Positions 16,138-26,000 of a stretch of 32,998 nt of DNA are shown here, in pieces. The notes under the pieces are model-generated. The model was not told the DNA's origin and searched no databases. It worked only from the letters and a program-made list of their open reading frames with translations. The stretch is from Methanobacteriota archaeon. Its GTDB lineage: Archaea; Thermoplasmatota; Poseidoniia; Poseidoniales; Thalassarchaeaceae. The position numbers and the translations under genes are program-made. The stretch's first letter is position 1; each line of letters starts with the position of its first letter. The stretch is from the NCBI GenBank assembly GCA_002702985.1, contig PADI01000061.1:9374-42371 (forward strand). The letters run 5' to 3'.

Positions 16138-18477
16138 TCAACTAAGTCTTGCTCTTTGGTGGCGTTGCGCATCAACTGCACATATGGCAGCCATTCGTAC
16201 AACATCACTAACTCCATCTCCACGTTGCAATACTTGTACTGGTTTTGCCATTCCTTCTAGTATCGGACCTGTTGCTTCAGCGCCGCCTAAGCGTTGCAAT
16301 AATTTGTATCCAATGTTTGCAGCAGCAAGGTTGGGACAAATCAATACATTTGCAGGACCATTAAAAGTCATGAATGGATATTCTTCCTGTATATCGCTAA
16401 CCAAGGCAGTATCTGCTTGCATTGGACCATCAATTATTAGACTAGGATCCCGTTCTTTGACAATTTTTATTGCATCCTCAATTCTTGTACTTCTATATTC
16501 TTTTGAGGATCCAAAGTTAGAAAATGATAGCATTGCTACAACAGGTTTCACACCAAAACGTCTTGCCATTTTCGCGGTCTCAATTGCAATTTCTGCCAGT
16601 GTCTGAGAATCAGGATATATATTGATAGTAGCATCTCCAATAAACAACAATTGTCCTTTGATTGTCATCATATACATTCCAACCAATCTTTCTACGTCTG
16701 GAGCAGTTCCAATTGTGTGTAAACACGGCCTCAATATGTCTGGATAGTGCCTATCAATTCCTCCGACAAGTCCGTCAGCGTCATCCGATGCCACCATCAT
16801 CGAACCAAAGTATGTTCTTGATCTCAACATCCTAACAGCATCTGCTCGAGTAACCCCTTTTCTTGCTCTTTCTTCACTGAGAATATCAGAGTATTTTCCC
16901 TTTCGTCGAGGGTCATCTCTAACATCAATTATTTCACATTCAAATTGTAACCCAAGGCGTTCTTTATGTTCTTCAATTGTACTTTCTCTTCCCAATAATA
17001 TTGGTGAACAAATACCTTCTCTAATACATTCTGCTGCTGCTTTGATCACCGTAGGATGATCTCCTTCAGTAAATACAATTTTCTTAACATCTGACTTTGC
17101 TTGATTCATCACACCTCTCATCAGACTTCTAGTTAGGCCCAATCGTCCTTCCAATGTTCTTCTGTATTCTTCAACATCAAACTCGTCTTTGGAAATTTCA
17201 GTAATTCCTTCACTAACTGCTGCTTCAGCAACCGCACTAGCTTCCCAAATCAAAACCCTCTCATCGAATGGTTTCGGAATTAAGTAATCGGGTCCAAATT
17301 GTAGGCTTTGTCCACCATATGCTGCTGCAACATGATCAGGTACAGTTTCTTTCGCTAATGCAGCTATAGCATGAGTAGCTGCCATCTTCATCTTCTCTGT
17401 GATTTCTTTAGCACGAACATCCAAAGCACCACGGAAAATATATGGAAAACCTAAGACGTTATTGATTTGATTTGGATAATCAGATCTACCTGTAGCCATG
17501 ATTGCATCAGGACGAATTCCGGCAACTTCTTCTGGCATTATTTCTGGAGTCGGATTAGCTAATGCAAAAACCAATGGGTCTTTTGCCATACTAGAAATCA
17601 TTGATTTGGAAACCAACCCCCCTTTGGAAAGACCGAGAAAAACATCAGCATCTTTGATTGCATCTCCTACTGTTCCTTCAGGAATATCTAACGCGAATTT
17701 AGCCTTGTATTCGTTAAGATCGCCTGCCTTTTCTCTAGCTTTAGTCATTATGCCACCCGAATCACACATGATTAAATTATCAGGATTTACCCCTAATCGA
17801 ATATAGTGACTAGCGCAAGAAATAGCACTTGCGCCTGCGCCCAATACAACAATTTTGACATCACCGATTTTTTTGTTAACTACTTCTAACCCATTCAGAA
17901 GAGCAGCACCAGAAATTATCGCCGTTCCATGTTGATCGTCATGCATTACTGGAATATCCAATTCTTCAATCAATCTTTTCTCGATTTCAAAACATTCTGG
18001 AGCCTTCAAATCTTCAAGATTTATTCCTCCAAAAGTGGGAGCAATATTCTTTACAGTGTTAACAAATTCATCTATATCTTCCACATCAATTTCGATGTCG
18101 AAGACATCGATATCTGCGAATGCTTTGAACAATAGCCCCTTCCCTTCCATAACAGGTTTTCCAGCCAAGGCCCCAATGTTTCCAAGCCCAAGAACCGCAG
18201 TACCGTTACTGATTACAGCGACTAGATTGCCCTTCGCAGTGTATTTGTATGCCTTCGAAGCGTCTTTTTCAATTTCCAAACAAGGGAATGCGACACCAGG
18301 AGAATATGCTAAAGATAATTCTCTTTGAGTAGAATGAGGTTTTGTAGGGATAACAGTAAGCTTACCAGGAGGAGATGATTCATGATATTCGAGAGCATCC
18401 CTTCTCAATAGATCGTCCTTGCCCATTCTATGAGGGGCGACTACACTGGGCTTTGTGTTTTCCCACATTTTTTCCAT
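16138..18477 (-). CDS. maeB: malic enzyme, MaeB-type with C-terminal phosphotransacetylase-like domain
   Basis: Oxidatively decarboxylates malate to pyruvate with reduction of NAD(P). The 779-residue length fits bacterial MaeB (about 760). The N-terminal malic domain carries [16 protein letters not shown] (55-70) and [20 protein letters not shown] (177-196); the nucleotide-binding fold shows [13 protein letters not shown] (210-222). From about 430 to the end lies a phosphate acetyltransferase-like domain ([16 protein letters not shown], then [20 protein letters not shown]). In bacterial MaeB this domain is generally held to be regulatory, sensing acetyl-CoA, and not a working transacetylase. 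A second ATG at residue 4 is possible. The gene is divergent from pyruvate kinase, both acting at pyruvate. Confidence 0.94.
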   Translation of the reverse strand: MEKMWENTKPSVVAPHRMGKDDLLRRDALEYHESSPPGKLTVIPTKPHSTQRELSLAYSPGVAFPCLEIEKDASKAYKYTAKGNLVAVISNGTAVLGLGNIGALAGKPVMEGKGLLFKAFADIDVFDIEIDVEDIDEFVNTVKNIAPTFGGINLEDLKAPECFEIEKRLIEELDIPVMHDDQHGTAIISGAALLNGLEVVNKKIGDVKIVVLGAGASAISCASHYIRLGVNPDNLIMCDSGGIMTKAREKAGDLNEYKAKFALDIPEGTVGDAIKDADVFLGLSKGGLVSKSMISSMAKDPLVFALANPTPEIMPEEVAGIRPDAIMATGRSDYPNQINNVLGFPYIFRGALDVRAKEITEKMKMAATHAIAALAKETVPDHVAAAYGGQSLQFGPDYLIPKPFDERVLIWEASAVAEAAVSEGITEISKDEFDVEEYRRTLEGRLGLTRSLMRGVMNQAKSDVKKIVFTEGDHPTVIKAAAECIREGICSPILLGRESTIEEHKERLGLQFECEIIDVRDDPRRKGKYSDILSEERARKGVTRADAVRMLRSRTYFGSMMVASDDADGLVGGIDRHYPDILRPCLHTIGTAPDVERLVGMYMMTIKGQLLFIGDATINIYPDSQTLAEIAIETAKMARRFGVKPVVAMLSFSNFGSSKEYRSTRIEDAIKIVKERDPSLIIDGPMQADTALVSDIQEEYPFMTFNGPANVLICPNLAAANIGYKLLQRLGGAEATGPILEGMAKPVQVLQRGDGVSDVVRMAAICAVDAQRHQRARLS

Positions 18478-18559
18478 TATATTCCATTAATTGAACAATC
18501 GCGGTTTTTCCGCATCTATATCGGATTGATTCAAACACTCCACTTTCTTGAATGACAAT
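18478..18559. promoter_or_regulatory. divergent promoter region of malic enzyme and pyruvate kinase
   Basis: This 82-bp AT-rich gap separates two divergent central-metabolism genes. CTATAT at 18516-18521 is a candidate TATA box for pyruvate kinase, placing initiation roughly 12-18 nt before its ATG, so a very short or leaderless mRNA is expected; no SD precedes the ATG. A small inverted repeat GCGG-TTTTT-CCGC (18501-18513) lies just upstream and could bind a shared regulator. Promoter assignment is by position and composition only. Confidence 0.35.
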
Positions 18560-19993
18560 ATGAGGCGAACCCGCATTGTTGCAACTATTGGTCCCGCATC
18601 CTGTGATGAGGACTCACTTCGAACCATGATTCAAGCCGGTCTGGATGTTGCGCGTTTGAACTATAGCCATGGAGATGATGAATGGCGTGCGGAAGTAGCA
18701 GAAAGAATACGAAGAATAGCAAATGAGCATGGTATTCATATCGGCATAATGGCAGATCTCCCGGGACCAAAGTTACGATTAGGAAGATTCGAAGGAACCT
18801 ACCAACTTTCTCAGGGGGAAATTGTTTCATTACGATGTGGAGAAACAGAAGGATATGCAGACTCGTCTTCATTACCTGTTGAGTATGAAGGATTAGCACA
18901 AGAAATTAGACCTGGAGATCCGGTTTTATTGTCTGATGGTTTGATTCAATTGGAAGTTGAAGAATGCAATGAAAATATTGTAAAATGTAGAATAATCGAA
19001 GGGGGGCCGATTACACAGAGAAAGGGAATAAATGTCCCTGGAACGATTGTCAAATTACCTGCAGTCGGCCCTCGTGATGAGGAAGCATTGCGTCATGCAA
19101 TTGGATTAGATGTTGAATTTATTGCAGTTTCATATGTTAGAAGCGAGGAAGATGTATCTCCAGCACGACGAATTCTTGAAGAGTGTAATTCAAAGGCATG
19201 GATAGTCTCTAAAATTGAACATCCTTCTGCATTAGAGTCTCTTGATGGTATAATTGAGGTAAGTGATGCAGTTATGGTGGCCAGAGGAGATTTAGGTGTA
19301 GAAATCCCTCCAGAAGAAGTTCCAATGGCTCAAGACAGAATTGTAAAAGCAGCTAGAAAACGTGGTTTGCCGGTAATTGTTGCTACTCAAATGCTTGAAT
19401 CAATGGTGACAAATCCTAGACCAACTCGTGCGGAAGTAGCTGATATTGCAAATGCAATCCGTCATGGTGCTACCGCAGTAATGTTGTCGGCTGAAACTGC
19501 CTCTGGTGCACATCCAGTGGACTCTCTGCTGACGATGTTGCGTGTAACTAGGCGTGCAGATTCAGAATGGGATGGACTAACAAAACCTACCGATGCGAAA
19601 TTTCTTCTTACAAGAGCAGTTGCAAATGCTGGAGTAACTTTAGCAGAAACTTCTTCTGCGGATAGAATATTAGTTGCAACAAAGCATGGAAATGCAGCTA
19701 GACTTGTTGCTGCACACTCAACAAAAATTCCGATCACAGCAGTAACAAATAATCCCAGTGTTGCTAGAAAAGTCATGCTTCTTCCAGGTGTAGATGCAGT
19801 TGTGTGTGAAGAGTTAGAAAGAGGTAGTTCTACAATGCGTTTAGCCATTGAGACAATTTTTCAGAATGGAAGATTGAAGGAAAACGATAGAGTTGTAGCT
19901 ATTAGTGGGTCACCAAAAGCAATGTCTGGAGCAACATCTACGGCTCGATTATATCGAGTTACAGAGGACGGGTCTGTTGATGGTGATGAATAA
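18560..19993 (+). CDS. pyk: pyruvate kinase
   Basis: Converts phosphoenolpyruvate and ADP to pyruvate and ATP, the last step of glycolysis. From the ATG at 18560 the protein has 477 residues, a normal length. Signatures: TRIVATIGPAS at the N-terminus, DVARLNYSHG, ADLPGPKLRLG, the active-site segment IVSKIEHPSALESLDGII with its catalytic lysine, VMVARGDLGVEIPPEEV, and VATQMLESMVTNPRPTRAEV followed by DIANAIRHGATAVMLSAETA. The C-terminal allosteric domain is complete. An in-frame TTG at 18548 is a weaker start. It is divergent from malic enzyme and 88 bp upstream of the giant surface-protein gene. Confidence 0.96.
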   Translation: MRRTRIVATIGPASCDEDSLRTMIQAGLDVARLNYSHGDDEWRAEVAERIRRIANEHGIHIGIMADLPGPKLRLGRFEGTYQLSQGEIVSLRCGETEGYADSSSLPVEYEGLAQEIRPGDPVLLSDGLIQLEVEECNENIVKCRIIEGGPITQRKGINVPGTIVKLPAVGPRDEEALRHAIGLDVEFIAVSYVRSEEDVSPARRILEECNSKAWIVSKIEHPSALESLDGIIEVSDAVMVARGDLGVEIPPEEVPMAQDRIVKAARKRGLPVIVATQMLESMVTNPRPTRAEVADIANAIRHGATAVMLSAETASGAHPVDSLLTMLRVTRRADSEWDGLTKPTDAKFLLTRAVANAGVTLAETSSADRILVATKHGNAARLVAAHSTKIPITAVTNNPSVARKVMLLPGVDAVVCEELERGSSTMRLAIETIFQNGRLKENDRVVAISGSPKAMSGATSTARLYRVTEDGSVDGDE

Positions 19994-20074
19994 CCTCTAG
20001 TTTATTCAATATTGATTAATTTGAATCATCCATAGACGTGAGATAGTTTCATTCAAATGTTATTGCGCACGCAA

Positions 20075-20079
20075 GGAGG
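20075..20079 (+). promoter_or_regulatory. Shine-Dalgarno site unusually close to the giant surface-protein start
   Basis: AAGGAGGTC precedes ATG (20082), leaving only 2 nt after GGAGG against 7 nt at other genes in the window. The next in-frame ATG (20133) would remove the basic N-region of the signal peptide. Confidence 0.5.
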
Positions 20080-20081
20080 TC

Positions 20082-23000
20082 ATGAATAGCGCAGGCTATG
20101 GAATACCTCGCACCCGTCGTCGGGCAATATCGATGGTATTTCTCATGCTTTTGTACAGTTTGTCTGCCCTTGCCTTTTCCCCTGTAGCCACTGCTCATGC
20201 GTCTAATGTTGCAGAATGGCCAATGTCTGGTTCAAATGACACTGGATGGGTATTGATTGAATCAACAGGAGCCGATCCATCTACTCAGACGATGGCTACT
20301 GGTGATATGTTTCATAATTTCGCACCTGGAGCTGAAATCTCTAATCTTACCTTTGAAATTCAGGTTAATGGATCTGATGGAGTATGGGTTACAGAACCTC
20401 AATTGACAATAATGGATACACAGACATCAATATTTGATTGGAGAACATACGGAGATTTTGGACGTGCTCTTGACTTTTTGAACGGTGATCCTCATTCTAG
20501 TCGCTTGAATCCAACTACAGATACCGGAGCATCGTACATTTTGCCCGCTGGTGCAAATATCACCGATCTTGTGATTGAAGCTCTACGTCCAGCAGATCCG
20601 TTGGTATCTTTTGAGAAAATTGATTTTGAAATAATTGATTGGGACACTCATCCCGCTGATCACCGTCTTTACGTTGCAACCTCAAATCAAGTTCTAACAG
20701 TTGATGCAAATAACGATCCTTGGGTTGTGGATATTTTTGATGGCATAGAGCCAACCGCACTTGAGGTAGATGCTACCAATGGCCGACTTCTTGTAGCAAC
20801 CTCGGATGATATCATTCATTCATTTTCGGCAGAAGATACAACTTATTTGGGTCAATTACCTCCACATGGTTTAGATCCAGCTAAAGTTCTCGAGGTTGAT
20901 TCATCAGGAATCCTCCATATTGCAACAGATTGTCATCTCTACATTGAAACACCATCAGGATGGCAAGATGTTCCCCTTTCAACATCTTCAGGCTCTACTG
21001 TTCAAGGACCATGTGATGGTTCACAATTAGAAGAAGTAGTAATTCCTACAGATATTCATTTTATTGGGGCTGAGGTCTATGTCGGAACGCAAGATCATGG
21101 AATTACTGTTTGGGACGGAACATCATATACTCATTGGGATACTCAAAATGCATTGACAAGCGATTCCATTGTTGATTTCGGACAAAGTGGTAATACACTT
21201 TTCATCGCCACTGCCGATGCTGGAATTATGCGTCGAGATGTTAGTACAAATTCATGGCTTGCATCATGGTCCAGCCAAAATTGGCTTTCAGGCGACGACG
21301 TTCAATCAATGGCAGTGACAGATAATTGGATTCATATTCTTGCGAATAATGTGTTACATGTTTACAATGCATCATCTGTAGTGTTTACTAGTACTATTTC
21401 TGCAACAAGTTTGGGGATCTCAGATCCATCAAATCTGATTCCTTGGATGGCTGGTGGATTGAGGGGGCCTGTAAACGAGTCAATTCTTTTGATTGGGTCT
21501 TCCGGGGCAGCTTCCATGATTGAAGCAACCGATGTCCCTACTTCTTTCTCTTCTGAAGTCTTCGCAAACTCACCTAGTTCTGAAGAAATGTATAGCATTA
21601 CTCGTTTAGGAGACGTATACTGGATAGGAGGACAAGGTTGGATAGACCGATTTGATAGTTCAGTAAATCGTTGGATTCAGCCAATTTTTACTGATGAGAT
21701 GAGTTTTGCAATAACTACTGATGGTACAGATGTTTATGTTGGAACCGAAGACTCTGGAATGATGGCTTTTGATGTAAATGGGACACTTTTACGAAGCATA
21801 GATGAGACAACCACACCTTCCATAGCATTTGATGGAATTACAGACATGTCCTACGATCAATATACTGATTCAATGGTTATTGCACATGGACAAAGAGGAG
21901 TAACTGTATGGAATATATCTTCAGACACAACAACTGAATTTAACACACAATCTGGAGGTTCTACAGAATTAGAAGCGAATGATGTTAATGATGTTGCAAC
22001 TAGAGCTGGTATTGCTTACCTAAGTTCTGAAGAAGATGGTGTTTTACGAATTGACTTGACGTCTAACACCGTACTTTCTCCTTGGCAATCTCTCGGTGCT
22101 GATGCACTGGACTTTGCACCTATAGCAAGCGATGGTTCAACAGTCTGGCTTGGGTTATCCGGCTTCGGTGTTTTGGTTTTTGATAGAGTAACAGGCGAAG
22201 TTCTCGATCGATGGACCTCTTCCGGAGGCAATAATCCTGGACAAGGTTCTGCTATGCAATCTGATTATGTGATTAGTTTAGAATACGATCCTTATGGAGG
22301 AGTATTGGTCGGTACAGCATTTGGTTTAGAACGTTTTACAAATGGTCAAGGTCAATCTGTTTCGCAAACTGGTAGATTTGATCCTCGCGTATTCTTTGAT
22401 ACCGACTCGGATTCGAATAGTATTTGGGCAGCTACTGATAGAGGATTATGTCGTTATACTTGGCAATTTCAACGTGATGATTGTTGGGATGATGGCGACG
22501 ATATTCCAGATGATGCCCGTTCTGTGAGGATTATTTCACCAACAAGAGTCTTGGTTGGGACTGAAAATGGTGCTGCAGTTTGGGATGTTACAAATGAAGA
22601 AGTAATTGAGGTCTGGGAAGCAGGTGAACAGACCAATAATGCAAAAGTTGTGGTTCACAACGATGTTGCATATGTGGGCTTCGATGGAGCAGGAATTCAA
22701 CGCTATGACCTTGTTAATAGTGAATGGTTGACACCTTGGGACCAAGCCTCCAATGCATTAGATAGCGACGGGGTTACATCTCTCGCCCTTGTTTCGAACA
22801 GTCATATTCTTTGGGCGGGGGGAGACTTTGGTCTCGCAGAATTTGATCTCATCAATGGTACTGTTCTTCGTAACTGGGATAAAGGGACCAATTCCGGTGG
22901 CCTTTCCTTATCTATCTACGATCCTATGCACATTACCATCCACAATAACATCCTACATTATGCTCAACAGCAGAATTATCAACAATCTCGAGATTTAATT

Positions 23001-26000
23001 TTCAGAGTCGATTTAACCAATAATACCAGTCTTTCACGATTAGATGTTGGGGATCGTATTGGAACTACTGGAATTACGAATAGTCTTGGCATGGTCGGAG
23101 ACGAACTTTGGGTAGGAGTAACTCCAAGTCAATGGTGGACTGGTGTTGGTGCTGTTGTTAGATGGAACGTATCTAATGGGTCATGGGCAGACACATTGGA
23201 ATCTACTGGAGAAATTGAAAGAGTGAATGCACAATATCTTGGCGACTGTTTCCCATTGGATCCTGCAGATTGTGAATTGTGGGTTGCATATGGAGAAAAT
23301 TATCTTCGAAGATTCAATGCAAATAACATGACCTTGCTTGGTTCATGGGATGATGTTGAAGGAAGAATTAGAGGAATGGTTGAATGGGATGGAGACTATC
23401 TTTTTGCATCTTTGAATGGTATTCTTCGTTTCGATCCTACAAACAATTCTTGGCTCACAAGTTGGACTCCAAGTAATGGTGGAATGCCATCTTCAGGAGA
23501 TGAGGATGTGTATTCAATGAAGGTCATTGGTGACGATCTTTGGGTTGGAACTTATGCACAGAATGGATGGCAGACAAATTCAGATGTTCATACTCTAAAT
23601 GGCACCACAGGACAGTGGTCAAGCACTGCGGCAGGATCAGGAAATCTTCCTTCCGGCTATCCCGCAGATTTCGCAGTTTGTGCTGATATTGTACACGTAG
23701 CAATGGGATATCTTGGATGGTGGGCTCCTGGTGGAATCGGTCGTTATGATACAACATCTTCAACCTGGATTTCTAATTTCCGTGCTCAAAGCGGAGAAAT
23801 TTCCAATGACGATGTCCGCTCTTTAGCATGTGATGATGCCAACGAAATCCTCTATTCAGCTTATGATACAGATGGCATAGGAGTTGGCAGATATCTGTAT
23901 GGTGGCCAAGATTTGAAACTATCAGATATCACTGCCCAAGATGGAATTTCTGAAGAAGCAGTATTCCCGGGTGGACTTTTGTACCATAATAACAAGTTGA
24001 TGATTTCTCATTTAGCAAATAATAGAGGAGGATTTTCTTTAATTGGAGTTGTTGGAGTAAATCTGGGGACAGGTTCTCTGGTGGATCCAGGCCTAGAAAC
24101 CGGGAGTATTGTAGTGAAACCTACAACTTCAGGTACTGATGCATATGCAATTGGTCGAAATGGAGGAACATCAGGCAATAGTCGTGTTGATTTGTTAGAT
24201 AGTACAGGTTTCACCCCCGGTGGAATCGATACCTTCACTGCATTAAGTAGTGGACGAGTTTTAGAAATTGTATCCTCAGGAAACAAGGTTTGGGCACTAG
24301 CTGGTGAAGATGTAACCTCTGGTTATGGCAATTCTATTCTTGAAGGAACATTGGTTAGTGGCGAAGTCCGTTGGGACCGTTCTTTTTCATTGGGTGCTGA
24401 AACAGGAAATGAATTACTAGTTGATGGGAATCGACTTTGGGTAACTAATGCAGGCTCTGGATTAACTCTCATAGATCTTTCAACAGGTAGCGTAATTCCT
24501 GTTGGTATTGGTTTTCATTGGATGCATGATGGGCTGGCTCAATGGAATGGAGATTTAGTCATTGGTTTGATGGGAACTCAATCTACTGCCACCGGTGTAC
24601 AAGTTTACGATACAACCAACTATTCATTTGTTGATGGAAAGTTACTTGCTGCTCTCCCTAGCAATTTTGTCTACGATTTCATTGAACATGATGGAAGAAT
24701 TTGGGTAGCAACCCTCGCTGGTTTAGGTATCTGGAATATAACAACACAAGATTGGGAAGATCCATTTACACTTCTAGATGGATTACCTAATCCAGTAGTC
24801 GTTCGACTTGAATCTTCTAATGGTAATTTATTATTAGGAACGAAGGGTGGTTTAGTTGAACTAAATACAACTAACATGTCTATTGTTAGAACATTAACTG
24901 CTCAGAGTGGGTTAATGGGATCATCCATTTCTGATTTCACAATAGTCCCCCCAACAACTGTAGTTAATGCTCTTGGAGTATCTACTTCCTTCCCTGAGAC
25001 AGTATTAGTCGGGCATGATGGTCAAGGAATCACTCGACCAGGGTATGCAGAAGTCCCTGTAGGCACTATGATTCCAACTGTTACTAGAGCAATTGATATG
25101 ATTCCAGATAATGATGTAATTAGTCTAACTGCAGATAGCTGGGGAGTTCACATAGCCACTGCTACTGCACCCACAGTTCATTGGAACGCATCTTCAGGAT
25201 CCATGGAAGATGGCCCCAATCCATTCACTATGGCAGGATATCCACCAACATCAATGGTTAGTAACGGTCTTGATCTAATTTCACTGACTAATATTGGCAT
25301 AACATATCTTGCTGCTAATGGAGATCATGGTGTCGACGATCAGATTCAGGTAACAAATCAATATGGTGCTTACATTGATTCATCTGGATTAGCAACTGTG
25401 GGCTTGGACGGCCTTCATTTGTACAGTCCGATTTCTCATATTGAAGAAGACAGATTCCGGAGTCGAAGAGCTTCACCGCTGAATGTTCTTATTGGCGGAA
25501 ATTCGATTAATATCACAAATCAAACATCTCCTGGTCGAAATATTATTCTTGCAACACCTGATTCACCAATTCCTCTTTCTACAATTGGTGCAGCAGGGCC
25601 AAATGGTCTGCAACTTGTTCAGAATGTAATCACTTCTGTTAGCCCAATTCAAGGCGCAGCAACATGGATGTCAACAACAAGTTTGAATTATACAGGAATA
25701 TGGGATCTTGCTTCAATTAATTCAGGCTTAGAAAATAATCTTCAAGATGCGATTAGAAATTCTGCTATGACTCCAGATGGTAGAAATGTCCACTTCCAAC
25801 TTCAAAGCCCTACAAATGGATCTATGTGGGTTAGGATGACATATGATTGGGAAAGAACTGAGCAGCCTACTGAGATTTTGAATTTCTATGACAGGCCTAA
25901 TGATGGAGGCGGAGTACTAGTCGCAGAATGGTCTCCATCTACAGACCACGGTTGGACTGCATATCGAGTTTACATATGGGAGACTTCAGAGTATCCAAAT

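Noticed and set aside
16130-16606. Plus-strand open frame of 158 codons
   Set aside because: It lies antisense to the phosphotransacetylase-like domain of malic enzyme, whose motifs are clear.
20004-20026. ATTCAA/TTGAAT inverted repeat after pyruvate kinase as a terminator
   Set aside because: Only 6 AT-rich pairs around an 11-nt spacer and no following T-run; too weak to call.
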